A stretch of 64,000 bases of DNA from an uncultured Helicobacter sp. (GTDB taxonomy: Bacteria; Campylobacterota; Campylobacteria; Campylobacterales; Helicobacteraceae), in NCBI GenBank assembly GCA_949298825.1, contig CASFYB010000003.1, positions 62,001-126,000 on the forward strand, given 5' to 3'. The position numbers were made by a program, and so were the translations under genes. The notes under the pieces were generated by a model. It saw only the letters and a program-made list of their open reading frames with translations. It searched no databases and was not told where the DNA came from. Numbering within the stretch: the first letter of the stretch is position 1; every line of letters starts with the position of its first letter. This document shows, one piece after another, positions 28,338 to 37,397 of this stretch.

Positions 28338-28991
28338 TTATTTGGAGTTGTTTTCATCTTTTTTAATGGGTTTAAATTCTTTGGTGATCATATTATAGTT
28401 GTAAATCTCACCAGTAGGAATGATGTAATACCATCCATAAATACGTAGCTCACCGCGATCAAAACGTTCTTCTACAAACGGGTAAGTCATAAGATTCTCC
28501 AATTGTTGTTCTATATTAAATTGCTCGGTTAGCCACATACGTTTAATTTTACTCTTTGGTTTTAAATCAAGTACCTTTTTTTTGACTGGTTCTAGTAGCT
28601 CTACCCATTTTTTGACATAAGGAGCACGATTTAAAACCTCTTCATCTTCATAAATCGCGCTGCATGCTCCACAATCACTATGCCCACAGATAATAATGTT
28701 TTGGATTTTAAGCACGCTTAATGCATATTCTATGGCTGCTGTTGTAGCCAGATAGCCTTCTCTTAGGCTTGAATCTTGTGTATAAGGAGGGACAATATTT
28801 CCTACATTTCTAATAACAAACAAATCGCCTGGTAAAGAGTTGGTAATGAGATTTGGCACGACCCTAGAATCAACACATGTAAGAAAAAGTGTATGAGGCT
28901 CTTGATGCCTTTTTAGGCTCTGGTATAGATCTTTATAGCGTTCAAAATCATCTTCTAAGAATTTGACTGCACCATCAAAGAGTTCTTTCAT
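28338..28991 (-). CDS. can: Beta-class carbonic anhydrase
   Basis: Hydrates CO2 with a zinc site formed by Cys, His and Cys. TCVDSRVVPNL near residue 39 supplies the first Cys and the Asp-Arg dyad. ICGHSDCGACSA near residue 100 supplies the His and second Cys. IRNVGNIVPPY is the third family block. Length 217 aa is typical of the cytoplasmic beta enzyme in Helicobacter. It is the first gene of the minus-strand unit and diverges from pyrF across 98 bases. Confidence 0.95.
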   Translation of the reverse strand: MKELFDGAVKFLEDDFERYKDLYQSLKRHQEPHTLFLTCVDSRVVPNLITNSLPGDLFVIRNVGNIVPPYTQDSSLREGYLATTAAIEYALSVLKIQNIIICGHSDCGACSAIYEDEEVLNRAPYVKKWVELLEPVKKKVLDLKPKSKIKRMWLTEQFNIEQQLENLMTYPFVEERFDRGELRIYGWYYIIPTGEIYNYNMITKEFKPIKKDENNSK

Positions 28992-29061
28992 TGATTATTC
29001 CCTTATAAAAATGTTTCAAAAATTTTTGCATTATATCAAAGTAATAATATACAATTACTGC

Positions 29062-29067
29062 GATAAT
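29062..29067 (+). promoter_or_regulatory. Probable extended -10 for pyrF
   Basis: TGCGATAAT ends at 29067, 22 bases before the pyrF start, giving an extended -10 (TG-x-GATAAT). No -35 is obvious. It sits in the 98-base divergent gap shared with the carbonic anhydrase gene. Confidence 0.4.
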
Positions 29068-29089
29068 TTACTCTTTTTAAGGAGATGCT

Positions 29090-29800
29090 ATGCAGCTTTG
29101 TCTTGCTCTTGATCTAGAAAGCATGGAGGAGAATCTAGCGCTTTTATCTAAGCTTAGTTCACTTCAATCTGACTGTTTTTGGGTAAAGGTGGGTTTGCGT
29201 AGTTTTATTCGTGATGGCGTTAGGCTTATTGATGAGATTAAGGCACTTGGTTTTAAAATCTTTTTGGATTTAAAGCTATATGATATCCCAAATACGATGG
29301 CAGATGCAGCCTATTCTTGTGCCTTGCTTGGTGTGGATATGATCACTATCCATACATCAAGCGGAAGAGAGGCTATGAGTGGAGTGATGGCGCGTTTAAA
29401 AGAGATGGAGCAAAAAGAGGGCAAAAAGCGCCCGCTCGTATTTGGGGTGAGCGCACTTACTAGCTTTGATGATGCAAGTTTTTCTGAGATTTATCATGCA
29501 CCTATTGATACACAGGCCACTATCCTTGGTATCATGGCTTATGAAAGTGGGTTAGATGGGATTGTGTGTTCTGTGTTTGAAAGCTTAGAGATAAAAGCAG
29601 CTACTAATCCTAGCTTTTTGACACTAACACCAGGGATCAGGCCTTTTGCAGAATCTAGTGATGATCAAAAGCGCGTGGCTAGTATCACCCAAGCCAAAGA
29701 GAGTAAATCAGACTTTTTAGTCATTGGTAGGCCTATTTATAAGAATGATAATCCACTTGCTATCACGCAAAAAATCCTACAAGAGATCCAAAGTTTATAA
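29090..29800 (+). CDS. pyrF: Orotidine 5'-phosphate decarboxylase
   Basis: Final step of de novo UMP synthesis. The TIM-barrel motifs are LCLALDLE at the N-terminus, and FLDLKLYDIPNTMADA with the catalytic Asp-Lys-Asp array. MITIHTSSG, CSVFE and LTPGIRPF precede the phosphate-binding DFLVIGRPI. Length 236 aa is normal. AAGGAG precedes the ATG. panC follows after 15 bases. Confidence 0.97.
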   Translation: MQLCLALDLESMEENLALLSKLSSLQSDCFWVKVGLRSFIRDGVRLIDEIKALGFKIFLDLKLYDIPNTMADAAYSCALLGVDMITIHTSSGREAMSGVMARLKEMEQKEGKKRPLVFGVSALTSFDDASFSEIYHAPIDTQATILGIMAYESGLDGIVCSVFESLEIKAATNPSFLTLTPGIRPFAESSDDQKRVASITQAKESKSDFLVIGRPIYKNDNPLAITQKILQEIQSL

Positions 29801-29815
29801 GCCTAGGAGAGAGTT

Positions 29816-30643
29816 ATGGAAATATTAAAAAGCATTGATGATTTGGTCGCATATAGAAAGAGTTTAGGTGATCAAGAGGTTGGCTTTGTGCCAACTATGG
29901 GAGCACTTCATGATGGGCATGCAAGTTTGATTGAAAGATCAAGAGGGCAAGATAGATATACGATTGTAAGTATTTTTGTCAATCCTACGCAATTTGGTGC
30001 TAATGAGGATTTGGATAAATACCCTAGGACTTTTGAAAAAGATTCTGCTTTGTGTGAGAGATTGGGTGTATCAGCCATCTTTGCTCCTCATGCTAAGGAT
30101 ATGTATAGGAAAGAAGATGAAATAACACTTAATCCTCCAAAATCTATGGCAAATGTCTATGAGGGGGCATTGAGGATGGGGCATTTTAATGGCGTATTGC
30201 AAGTGGTATTAAAGTTGTTTTGTTTAGTAAGGCCTAAGAGAGCTTATTTTGGGCAAAAGGATGCACAACAGCTTTTAATTATTAAGCGGATGGTAGAGGA
30301 TTTGTTTTTGGATTTGGAAATCATACCATGCCCTACAAAAAGAGATTTTGATACTCTGGCGCTTAGCTCAAGAAATGTCTATTTGAGTGAAATAGAGCGT
30401 AAAAATGCCTTGCAAATCCCTCAAGCCCTAGAGATGATAAAAAAAATGGTAGATGAGGGGGTGAGAGATAGCAATAAGCTTGTTTTAGAGGCTAAGAAAT
30501 GTATCAAGGATTTAGAGCTAGATTATCTAGATATCGTAGATTTTGATTTGCAAAAGCTATCAGAGGTTGCTTTGGGAAAAAGCATTGTGCTTATTGCTGC
30601 TAGAAGTGGAAACACAAGACTTTTAGATAATTTGTGGCTATAG
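29816..30643 (+). CDS. panC: Pantothenate synthetase
   Basis: Joins pantoate and beta-alanine using ATP. The nucleotidylyltransferase motif is PTMGALHDGHASLI, with the HIGH-like DGHA. The pantoate site is IFVNPTQFGANEDLDKYPR. KDAQQLLIIKRM and LALSSRNVYLS complete the family blocks, with SSRN carrying the KMSKS-equivalent. Length 275 aa is normal. It follows pyrF in the order known from H. pylori. Confidence 0.97.
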   Translation: MEILKSIDDLVAYRKSLGDQEVGFVPTMGALHDGHASLIERSRGQDRYTIVSIFVNPTQFGANEDLDKYPRTFEKDSALCERLGVSAIFAPHAKDMYRKEDEITLNPPKSMANVYEGALRMGHFNGVLQVVLKLFCLVRPKRAYFGQKDAQQLLIIKRMVEDLFLDLEIIPCPTKRDFDTLALSSRNVYLSEIERKNALQIPQALEMIKKMVDEGVRDSNKLVLEAKKCIKDLELDYLDIVDFDLQKLSEVALGKSIVLIAARSGNTRLLDNLWL

Positions 30644-30651
30644 GGGCAAAT

Positions 30652-31860
30652 ATGGCTAGGATAGCATTTATCTTATTAGTATCTTTTAGTTTTCTTTATA
30701 GCTATGATAGTATTGATGAGGCATTGAAGAATGGTATTACTAAGGGGGATGTTATTTTTTATGGTGATTGGCAACATAAAAGCGCAAATGCCCTAACTGC
30801 ATCTCAAGGCTATGGAAAGAATCTGGCCACTTATGGTTATTTGGGTAATATGGGCTATCTTTTAGGTAGTGTAAGACTTGGGTATACATCAGGCTTTTAT
30901 AAGAATGTACGTGCTTCTATTTCTTTTGCAAGTTCGCTTTCTTTTTATGATCATCACAAGGATTTAAATATTGGTTATAGTAGTGGCCATAGAGATTCTC
31001 AAGCAGATTTCTTTGATGGCAATGAAGCTAGCCTTGGAGAAAGCTTTATAGAGTATTTTGATGGGGATACAAGCATTAAAGCTGGGCGTATTGGGATTAA
31101 TAATGAGTGGAGCAATATGCTAAGTGATGGAATCTGGATTCGCAATAAGTCATTTGAGAGACTTTTGATTGAAGGATTTTGGGTTGGAGATAGTGGTAGG
31201 ATTGATTATTTTCAGATGACAGATTTTAGGCGACTAAATTTAAAAAATGCATCTGGAGTAATGAATCTGGGCATAAAGTACTACTTTTTTGATGAGCTTT
31301 TAGCCCTAAGGGCTTATAGCTATTTTGCTCCTGGAGTTTTTTATGCTTTTGGTAGCAGGGTAAGTAGTGATTATGTAGGAGAGAAGTTTAAGGTCGGTGC
31401 ACAGGCAGGTATAACTTATAGTTTTGAGACTATGCTGCCTAAGAATGCCTATGAGGTTGATCTATCTATGTATGCTGGATGGGGAGATTTGCTAAACTTT
31501 AAGTTAGGTTATATACGTACGGATAAAAATAGCGGTCTTGGTAGCCTAAATATTATGGGGGATAATCTAGCTCCATTTTTTATCTGGGGAGGCAAAGCTT
31601 TTAGAATCTATAATGATGCTAATTTATTTTATGGGATGCTAAGCTCAAAAATCAAACTTTTTAATTTTTTCATCACTTATGCTACGACATCATTTTCAGA
31701 TGGCAAGCTTTCTTCTCGCCAAAATGAAATAGATTTTTCTACTGAGATTAGTGTTACAGAAAATATTTTTGTTTTATTTAATCTTATGAATACTCATTTA
31801 GATTCTAATATTTTGCCTACGCTTACCCAAATTAATGGTGGCATTAGGATGAAGTTTTAG
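30652..31860 (+). CDS. Outer-membrane porin, Helicobacter/Campylobacter Opr-like
   Basis: A 402-aa protein starting at the ATG at 30652, which follows AGGGGC and opens a clean signal peptide (ARIAFILLVSFSFLYS, cleavage near residue 17). An ATG at 30634 lies within panC and lacks the signal pattern. The mature part starts DSIDEALKNGITKGDVIFYGD, the usual Opr N-terminus. It alternates aromatic/Gly-rich beta strands with short polar turns. The last residue is Phe (GGIRMKF), as for BAM substrates. The substrate is unknown. It is adjacent to panC but probably functionally separate. Confidence 0.82.
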   Translation: MARIAFILLVSFSFLYSYDSIDEALKNGITKGDVIFYGDWQHKSANALTASQGYGKNLATYGYLGNMGYLLGSVRLGYTSGFYKNVRASISFASSLSFYDHHKDLNIGYSSGHRDSQADFFDGNEASLGESFIEYFDGDTSIKAGRIGINNEWSNMLSDGIWIRNKSFERLLIEGFWVGDSGRIDYFQMTDFRRLNLKNASGVMNLGIKYYFFDELLALRAYSYFAPGVFYAFGSRVSSDYVGEKFKVGAQAGITYSFETMLPKNAYEVDLSMYAGWGDLLNFKLGYIRTDKNSGLGSLNIMGDNLAPFFIWGGKAFRIYNDANLFYGMLSSKIKLFNFFITYATTSFSDGKLSSRQNEIDFSTEISVTENIFVLFNLMNTHLDSNILPTLTQINGGIRMKF

Positions 31861-31888
31861 GCCAAACAAAGTATTTTTTTCTTTGTGT

Positions 31889-31894
31889 TAGAAT
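31889..31894 (+). promoter_or_regulatory. Probable -10 before the SurA-like gene
   Basis: TAGAAT preceded by TGT, the same spelling as the rlmN promoter. It lies 28 bases before the start at 31922, in the 61-base gap after the porin gene. An imperfect ACAAAG/CTTTGT hairpin around a T run just upstream (31865-31886) may terminate the porin transcript. Confidence 0.4.
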
Positions 31895-31921
31895 TAATTT
31901 AATAATACTAGAAGGGATTTT

Positions 31922-32746
31922 ATGCGAAATCTATGCATTTTTTTATTATGTGGGGCGATGCTTTTAGCTAGGGTGGTTGCAGGTGTGGCTATCACTGTGA
32001 ATGGAGATCCTATTACGCTTTATGAGATTGAGCAAACACAAAAAGAGAAAAAGCTTGATAAAAAAGCTGCTATTGATTTTTTAATCTCTCAAAAAATAAA
32101 AGATCAAGAGCTAGAGCGCTTAAAAATTGATGTTTCTGATTCTCGTATTGATAGTGAGATACAAGAGATGGCACATAGGAATAATTTAAGCATGGATGCT
32201 TTTTTAAGAAAAGTACAGATCCAAGAAAGGATGTCTATAAAAGAATATAAAAAACAGCTCAAAGATCAGATTAAAACACAGGAGCTAATGAGGGCTGTTT
32301 TATCAAACAATATGGCAGGGGAAGATGAAATAAGGGCTTATTATAATAAGCATCAAGATGAGTTTAATGTCGCCAAAGAGATCATAGCTATGCGTTTTAG
32401 CTCCAATAAAAAGGAGCTATTAGAGGAGGCTATCAAGCAACCTAATGTAGCAACTAGAGGTGTAGAGAGGGCAGAAGAAAAGATCCCTACTAACACATTG
32501 CCGCCACAAATTGTCGGGATTTTTTCTAAGGCAAAAGTCGGAGAGTTTACAGAGATTTTAAATGGCGGAAATGGCAACTTTATGGCCTTTTTGATTAAAG
32601 AAAAAAAGGGGGAAGAGGAGATGGGATATCAGCAGGCTAGAAATATTATCGCACAAAAGCTTGTTGAAAAACGTCAAGATAGAATCCTTGAAGATTATTT
32701 TGAAAAAATCAAACAAAAGGCTAGCATCATCACTCTAAGAGATTAG
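31922..32746 (+). CDS. Periplasmic SurA-N-type peptidyl-prolyl isomerase/chaperone
   Basis: A 274-aa exported protein with a signal peptide (RNLCIFLLCGAMLLARVVAG, cleavage near residue 21). It opens with AITVNGDPITLYEIEQ, the SurA N-terminal domain pattern. Residues 30-145 are helical. The C-terminal half (about 145-255) resembles a reduced parvulin domain: NVAKEIIAMRF and FTEILNGGNGNFMAFLIKEKKG. Likely role is folding of outer-membrane proteins. It is followed one base later by the LapB-like TPR gene, and this pair ahead of rnhA, rnc and aroC is conserved in H. pylori. Confidence 0.75.
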   Translation: MRNLCIFLLCGAMLLARVVAGVAITVNGDPITLYEIEQTQKEKKLDKKAAIDFLISQKIKDQELERLKIDVSDSRIDSEIQEMAHRNNLSMDAFLRKVQIQERMSIKEYKKQLKDQIKTQELMRAVLSNNMAGEDEIRAYYNKHQDEFNVAKEIIAMRFSSNKKELLEEAIKQPNVATRGVERAEEKIPTNTLPPQIVGIFSKAKVGEFTEILNGGNGNFMAFLIKEKKGEEEMGYQQARNIIAQKLVEKRQDRILEDYFEKIKQKASIITLRD

Positions 32747-32747
32747 A

Positions 32748-33809
32748 ATGGAAAATTTTGTACTCTTTTATCGTGATCCACTTTTTGGGATCATTATTTT
32801 TATCGCTATTATTGCTTTAATAGCACTTTTAGATTATTCAAGAAATAGAGTACGTGCTCAGAAAAAAGAACAGTCATTAAAAGATCTGGCTAAATCCTAT
32901 GAATACACCACACTTAATGATGATATTGCTAAATTTATCCAAATATCTCCCAATGCCCTGCAACCATTAATGCTAATGGCAAAGTCTTATGCGCAAAGTG
33001 GGGATAATGAAAGTGCTATACAAATCTATCTTAGCGTCTTAGAATCTCTTAAATCATCCAAGGATAAGATTTTGGTGCTTGAGGGGCTTGGTGAAGTGTA
33101 TTTGCAGGCTGGTTTTTTGCAGCGCTCTAAGGATATTTATACACAGATCTTGCGCACCTATCCTCGCAATCCTCACGCGCTAAAATCCCTCATGCAAGCC
33201 TATGAGAAAATGGGTGAGTATGAAAAGGCACTAGAAGTTTTAGAATGCCTTGATGAGGTGCAAAATGCTCAAAATAATATCCCTGGCTCAAGCGATATGG
33301 AAGAGTTTAATAATTTTGTCCAAAAATCTCAAAGTTATTTTTATCTCATGATGCTTTTGCAATCCCATGATATTCCCTTAGTTTTAAAACTAAAAAATCT
33401 AAAAGAGATTGGCAAGAATCATCCCATGTTTAATAAAGTGATTTTAAAGTTTTTGAAAGCCAATGATAAAAATGCATTTTGGGAATATGCAAAGGGATGT
33501 GAGGATGTGTACAACTATATTGATATTTTTTATACTTTTGATGAATTTCCAAAGGATATAAAAAACTATCCAAGAATCTATGAAATCTTTGTCGCTAAAG
33601 GCATGATAGAAGATGATATGATTTGTGAGGTTTTTGAGCTTGAGATTTTGCATAGGTTGAGGGCTATTAAAAAGGCTTATTTAGGATTTGAATACAGATG
33701 CCACAGCTGCAAGGGAATCTTTCCTTTTGATTCCCTGCGATGTCCACAATGCAGTGAGCTTGGCGAGATGGATTTGATTATTAAGGTTTTAGAAAATAGG
33801 AGCCTTTAA
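32748..33809 (+). CDS. Membrane-anchored TPR protein with C-terminal Cys4 metal site (LapB/YciM-like architecture)
   Basis: A 353-aa protein with one N-terminal membrane helix (residues 13-27, LFGIIIFIAIIALIALL). It has at least four TPR-like helical pairs between 50 and 175, for example LMLMAKSYAQSGDNESAIQIY and KSLMQAYEKMGEYEKALEVLE. The C-terminus has C-x2-C ... C-x2-C at 318, 321, 332 and 335. That layout is the one of E. coli LapB (YciM), which controls LpxC turnover with FtsH. Whether this is a functional counterpart is inference. It is tightly linked to the SurA-like gene and rnhA. Confidence 0.7.
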   Translation: MENFVLFYRDPLFGIIIFIAIIALIALLDYSRNRVRAQKKEQSLKDLAKSYEYTTLNDDIAKFIQISPNALQPLMLMAKSYAQSGDNESAIQIYLSVLESLKSSKDKILVLEGLGEVYLQAGFLQRSKDIYTQILRTYPRNPHALKSLMQAYEKMGEYEKALEVLECLDEVQNAQNNIPGSSDMEEFNNFVQKSQSYFYLMMLLQSHDIPLVLKLKNLKEIGKNHPMFNKVILKFLKANDKNAFWEYAKGCEDVYNYIDIFYTFDEFPKDIKNYPRIYEIFVAKGMIEDDMICEVFELEILHRLRAIKKAYLGFEYRCHSCKGIFPFDSLRCPQCSELGEMDLIIKVLENRSL

Positions 33810-34259
33810 GTGAAATTTGTCGAGATTTTTTGTGATGGTTCCTCTTTGGGGAATCCGGGTTATGGCGGGTATTGTGCGATTTTACGTTACCAGAGGCCAG
33901 AAGGCTGTGTAGAAAAAATAGTTTGTGGTGCACGCAAGGATGTGACAAACAATCAAATGGAGCTTTTGGCAGTTATTGAAGCTTTAAAGGTGTTAAAAAG
34001 CCCTTGTCAGATTAAGCTTGTTTCTGATTCTAGATATGTGTGTGATGGGATTGCTAAATGGATTTTTAATTGGGTTAAAAAGGATTTTAAGGGCGTTAAA
34101 AATCCAGATTTATGGAAGGAATATTTGCTATTATCTAGTAAGCATAAGATATGCCCTGAATGGGTAAAGGGGCATAGCAGCCATATTGAGAATGAAAAAT
34201 GCGATACAATAGCAAGAGAACAAGCCACAAAATTAAAGGAAGATGATGCAAAAGCTTGA
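33810..34259 (+). CDS. rnhA: Ribonuclease HI
   Basis: Cleaves the RNA strand of RNA-DNA hybrids. The four carboxylates are visible: Asp in FCDGSSLGNPGYGGY, Glu in NNQMELLAVIEAL, Asp in LVSDSRYVCDGI and Asp in NEKCDTIAREQA. His in VKGHSSHIENE is the catalytic-loop His. Length 149 aa is typical. It uses a GTG start directly after the TPR gene's stop and overlaps rnc by 17 bases. Confidence 0.96.
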   Translation: MKFVEIFCDGSSLGNPGYGGYCAILRYQRPEGCVEKIVCGARKDVTNNQMELLAVIEALKVLKSPCQIKLVSDSRYVCDGIAKWIFNWVKKDFKGVKNPDLWKEYLLLSSKHKICPEWVKGHSSHIENEKCDTIAREQATKLKEDDAKA

Positions 34260-34977
34260 AAAAATCATAGGTTATCATTTTAAGGATACCTCTTTGCTTG
34301 CTTTAGCTCTTACTCATAAAAGTTATAGAAAAGATTCTAATAATGAACGTTTAGAGTTTTTAGGTGATGCAGTCTTGGATCTTTTAGTGGGTGAATATCT
34401 TTACTCTGAATTCCCAGATAAAAATGAGGGCGATTTATCTAAGATGCGAGCAGCACTTGTGAATGAACAAAGCTTTATGCGTTTTGCTAAAGCAATACAT
34501 CTAGATGAATTTATTATCATCTCTGCAAATGAAGAAAGCAATAAAGGGAGAGAGAAATCCTCAATCCTATCTAGTGCTTTTGAAGCATTAATTGGGGCTA
34601 TTTATTTAGAGAGTGGATTAGAGAGGGCTAGGGAGCTTACCTATAATATCTTAAAAAAGATTTATCCAAAGTTAGATTCAGAGGTTTTGTTTTTGGACTA
34701 TAAGACTGCCCTGCAAGAAGAGACGCAGGCACTTTTTAATGAGATACCTCAATATCATTTAATCCAAGAGATCGGACCAGATCACTGTAAGCAGTTTGAG
34801 ATGGCATTGGTGATTAATGGCATAGAAGTGGCGCGCTGCTTTGGATCAAGCAAAAAGTCAGCCCAGCAAAATTGCGCCAAGGTTGCCTATCAGCAGATTA
34901 TGCAAAAAAAGCTAGATTCTAAGGTGACCTTAGAGATTAGCTCATCTTGCACAGCCCCACAAGGAAAAGATAAATGA
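34243..34977 (+). CDS. rnc: Ribonuclease III
   Basis: Processes rRNA precursors and double-stranded RNA. The signature [20 protein letters not shown] lies near residue 34, with the second acidic cluster in [16 protein letters not shown]. The dsRNA-binding domain occupies about 155-225 ([13 protein letters not shown] ... [18 protein letters not shown]). Length 244 aa is standard. The start overlaps rnhA by 17 bases and the end overlaps aroC by 4, so the three are one unit. Confidence 0.97.
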   Translation: MMQKLEKIIGYHFKDTSLLALALTHKSYRKDSNNERLEFLGDAVLDLLVGEYLYSEFPDKNEGDLSKMRAALVNEQSFMRFAKAIHLDEFIIISANEESNKGREKSSILSSAFEALIGAIYLESGLERARELTYNILKKIYPKLDSEVLFLDYKTALQEETQALFNEIPQYHLIQEIGPDHCKQFEMALVINGIEVARCFGSSKKSAQQNCAKVAYQQIMQKKLDSKVTLEISSSCTAPQGKDK

Positions 34978-36050
34978 ATACTTTTGGCCTACATCTTAGG
35001 GTAAGTACTTTTGGAGAGTCTCATGGCAGGGCTATTGGTTGTGTGATAGATGGTTTGCCAGCAGGGCTTTGGATTGATGAGGATAGGATTGTTCTTGAGT
35101 GTGAGCGTAGAGGTGGAGGTAGAAGCCATTTTACTACCCAGAGAAAAGAGGCAGATAGAGTAGAGATTTTAAGTGGGGTGTTTGAAGGTAGGAGCACGGG
35201 CACTCCTTTGGCAATGGTGATTTATAACCAAGATGTAAAAAGTCGTGATTATGCAGATATTAAGGATATTTTTCGTCCTTCTCATGCAGATTTTACCTAT
35301 TTTCATAAATATGGCTTTAGGGATTATCGTGGAGGGGGGAGGGCTTCTGCTAGAGAGAGTGTAGCACGCGTGGCAGCAGGGGCAGTAGCTAAGATGCTTT
35401 TAGAGCATTTTGGTATTTTTTGTGAGAGTGGAGTTTATGCAGTTGGAGGGATTGAGGCTAAGAATATTAATTTTGAATATGCTAGAGAAAGTGAGATTTT
35501 CTCTCTAGATAGGGAAGTAGAGAGTGCACAAAAAGATCTTATCAGTGAGGTAAGAAGATCGCATGATAGTATCGGGGGGAGCGTGCTTGTTAGGGCAAGG
35601 GGAAAGATACCTATTGGGCTTGGCGAGGGGCTTTATTATAAGTTAGATTCTGCTCTTGGGGCGATGATGATGGGGTTTAATGGAGTGAAGGCTTTTGAGA
35701 TTGGAGCAGGCATAGAGGCTGCCTATAAAAGAGGGAGTGAGAATAATGACTGCATGGATGAAAAAGGATTTTTAAGCAATCATAGTGGGGGAGTTTTAGG
35801 TGGGCTTAGTAGCGGCGAAAATATTGACTTAAAGGTTCATTTTAAGCCCACACCAAGTATTTTTTTGCCACAAAAAACAAGAGATATTGAAAATAGAGTT
35901 GTTGAGTTTAAGTTAAAGGGGCGTCATGATCCTTGCATTGCTATTCGTGGGAGTGTAGTATGCGAGGCAATGCTGGCATTAGTTTTGGCAGATATGCTGC
36001 TTTTAAATACAAATTCAAAGTTAGAATATTTAGAGAAAATATATAAGTAA
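34974..36050 (+). CDS. aroC: Chorismate synthase
   Basis: Converts EPSP to chorismate using reduced FMN. Signatures are [21 protein letters not shown], with conserved His, and [33 protein letters not shown] and [10 protein letters not shown] are also present. The 358-aa length is normal. The start overlaps rnc (ATGA). It supplies chorismate for PheA, encoded at 52.6-53.7 kb. A hairpin at 36053-36072 follows the stop. Confidence 0.97.
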   Translation: MNTFGLHLRVSTFGESHGRAIGCVIDGLPAGLWIDEDRIVLECERRGGGRSHFTTQRKEADRVEILSGVFEGRSTGTPLAMVIYNQDVKSRDYADIKDIFRPSHADFTYFHKYGFRDYRGGGRASARESVARVAAGAVAKMLLEHFGIFCESGVYAVGGIEAKNINFEYARESEIFSLDREVESAQKDLISEVRRSHDSIGGSVLVRARGKIPIGLGEGLYYKLDSALGAMMMGFNGVKAFEIGAGIEAAYKRGSENNDCMDEKGFLSNHSGGVLGGLSSGENIDLKVHFKPTPSIFLPQKTRDIENRVVEFKLKGRHDPCIAIRGSVVCEAMLALVLADMLLLNTNSKLEYLEKIYK

Positions 36051-36052
36051 GA

Positions 36053-36072
36053 TTCTGGGCCTTAGCCCAGAA
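36053..36072. terminator. Hairpin between convergent aroC and fldA
   Basis: TTCTGGGC-CTTA-GCCCAGAA is a perfect 8-bp stem with a 4-base loop in the 25-base gap between the two convergent stop codons. There is no long T-run on either side, so it may be a weak bidirectional terminator or an RNA 3'-end stabiliser. Confidence 0.55.
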
Positions 36073-36075
36073 CAT

Positions 36076-36579
36076 TTAGCTAAATAGCGGGGTAATATCT
36101 TTGACCCAGTTTGAGATTCTTTGCTCATTTAGCTCCTCTTGATTATCATAATCAAGAACTAGCCCCATAAACTCTCCAGAATCTAAAATCGCCTTGCTAT
36201 CACTAAAGTCATATCCTTCAGGGGAAGTCTTCCCAATGACATTGCCCCCCTTAGCTTTTTCATAAAGATAGGATAGACTATCACAAAAAGTATCACTATA
36301 AGTATCGCTATCACCTATGCCCACAAGAGCGATAGTTTTATCTTTAAAATCAGCTTCATTAAAGCTATCAATCTTATCTTCCCAATCCCCTTGCAAATCA
36401 CCACATCCATAAGTAGAAGTTACTAAGATTAAATTATTAAAACCTAAAACTTCCTCTTTGCTAGCTTTAGCAATATCTTTTATTTCTATATTTTCTTCCC
36501 CTATCAATTTGGCAATATTTTCAGCTGCATTGCGAGCATTACCACTATCAGTTCCATAAAAAATTCCGATTTTTTTCAT
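36076..36579 (-). CDS. fldA: Flavodoxin
   Basis: Low-potential FMN electron carrier. In Helicobacter it accepts electrons from pyruvate:flavodoxin oxidoreductase. The phosphate-binding loop is GIFYGTDSGNARNAAENIA. The isoalloxazine loops are VTSTYGCGDLQGDWE and GIGDSDTYSDTFCDSL. At 167 aa it is a long-chain flavodoxin. Its position 91 equivalent, where H. pylori carries a small residue rather than Trp, cannot be settled without alignment. It converges on aroC, and 59 bases upstream lies a DedA gene on the same strand. Confidence 0.96.
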   Translation of the reverse strand: MKKIGIFYGTDSGNARNAAENIAKLIGEENIEIKDIAKASKEEVLGFNNLILVTSTYGCGDLQGDWEDKIDSFNEADFKDKTIALVGIGDSDTYSDTFCDSLSYLYEKAKGGNVIGKTSPEGYDFSDSKAILDSGEFMGLVLDYDNQEELNEQRISNWVKDITPLFS

Positions 36580-36638
36580 TTTTGATCCTTTATAAATTAT
36601 TTTACAAAAAGCTTATAATAAAAAAGAATTAACAAGCC

Positions 36639-37211
36639 TTAATGTTTTTTCTTGCTTAGGGCTTGAATGCCCACAAAAATAAGGGTCAAAAATACAAATA
36701 AAATAAGTATGATTTTCCAGCTTTCTATTTTTTCAATCTTAGAGAAAAGCTCTAGCATCCAATTGCTGGCAAAAAAGCTTACCAGTCCTATGCTCACTGT
36801 AAATACCCCGCAAGCAGGAATATTATAGAATATAAATTTTTTTAAACTATAGTGGCTAAGGCCAATGCCAAGTGGCACGATGGTTTTTATTCCATAGATA
36901 AATTTGCTAAAAAAAATAAGCCAGATTCCATATCTTTGCATATAAACATGGGTGAGGGCTAGTTTTCGTCTATGTTTTTGCAATAGCCTTGTAAAATCTT
37001 TTTTCTGCATGCGAGCTAGATAGGCTAGCAGGCTAGATCCTATGCAATTACCTATAAAAGAGATTAATAAAGAAAGGTTTATATCCAGTTTGCCAAGTGC
37101 ACAAAATACCCCAGCAGCCACGATGGCTGTATACCCACCCCCAAAGCTAGCAAAAAATAATAAGAGATACCCCCAGTGCTCTAGGCTTGTCTGAAAACTC
37201 GCAATATCCAT
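36639..37211 (-). CDS. DedA/SNARE-associated family membrane protein
   Basis: A 190-aa inner-membrane protein with the DedA core: GGGYTAIVAAGVFCALGKLD near residue 24, the re-entrant region LTHVYMQRYGIWLIFFSKFIYGIKTIVPLGIGLSHYS near 90-120 (split here only by wording), and a final helix at 165-183. Family members are implicated in undecaprenyl-phosphate or phospholipid translocation. The usual Arg-rich F-x-R-F motif appears as FFSKFIYG, with Lys instead of Arg. A near-perfect Fur box lies 26 bases upstream of the start, suggesting iron regulation. Confidence 0.82.
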   Translation of the reverse strand: MDIASFQTSLEHWGYLLLFFASFGGGYTAIVAAGVFCALGKLDINLSLLISFIGNCIGSSLLAYLARMQKKDFTRLLQKHRRKLALTHVYMQRYGIWLIFFSKFIYGIKTIVPLGIGLSHYSLKKFIFYNIPACGVFTVSIGLVSFFASNWMLELFSKIEKIESWKIILILFVFLTLIFVGIQALSKKKH

Positions 37212-37236
37212 AGAAAGACCTTAAAATTTAGGTTAA

Positions 37237-37251
37237 TGATAATCATTATTA
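37237..37251 (-). promoter_or_regulatory. Fur box upstream of the DedA gene
   Basis: TGATAAT-C-ATTATTA matches the 7-1-7 Fur consensus TGATAAT-C-ATTATCA at 14 of 15 positions. It ends 26 bases from the DedA start. On the minus strand a TATAAT at 37248-37253 overlaps its edge, so Fur binding would occlude the promoter. The next gene on the plus strand, pyrC, is 147 bases away with its own -10, so the DedA gene is the likelier target. Confidence 0.65.
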
Positions 37252-37363
37252 TAATTTTAAAAAATTAATTTATAATAAATTTTTATAAGCACCTATGGGC
37301 TTTATTGGATTTATTTAAATAGCTTTGAAGGTTTTTATTTCAGGCTAATAAACAAGCTTTTGT

Positions 37364-37369
37364 TATAAT
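37364..37369 (+). promoter_or_regulatory. Probable pyrC -10 element
   Basis: TATAAT preceded by TGT, 28 bases before the pyrC ATG and following a T-rich stretch. Typical Helicobacter sigma-70 promoter with no clear -35. Confidence 0.5.
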
Positions 37370-37397
37370 TATTTAATTTCAATCAAAGGTTTTTGCG

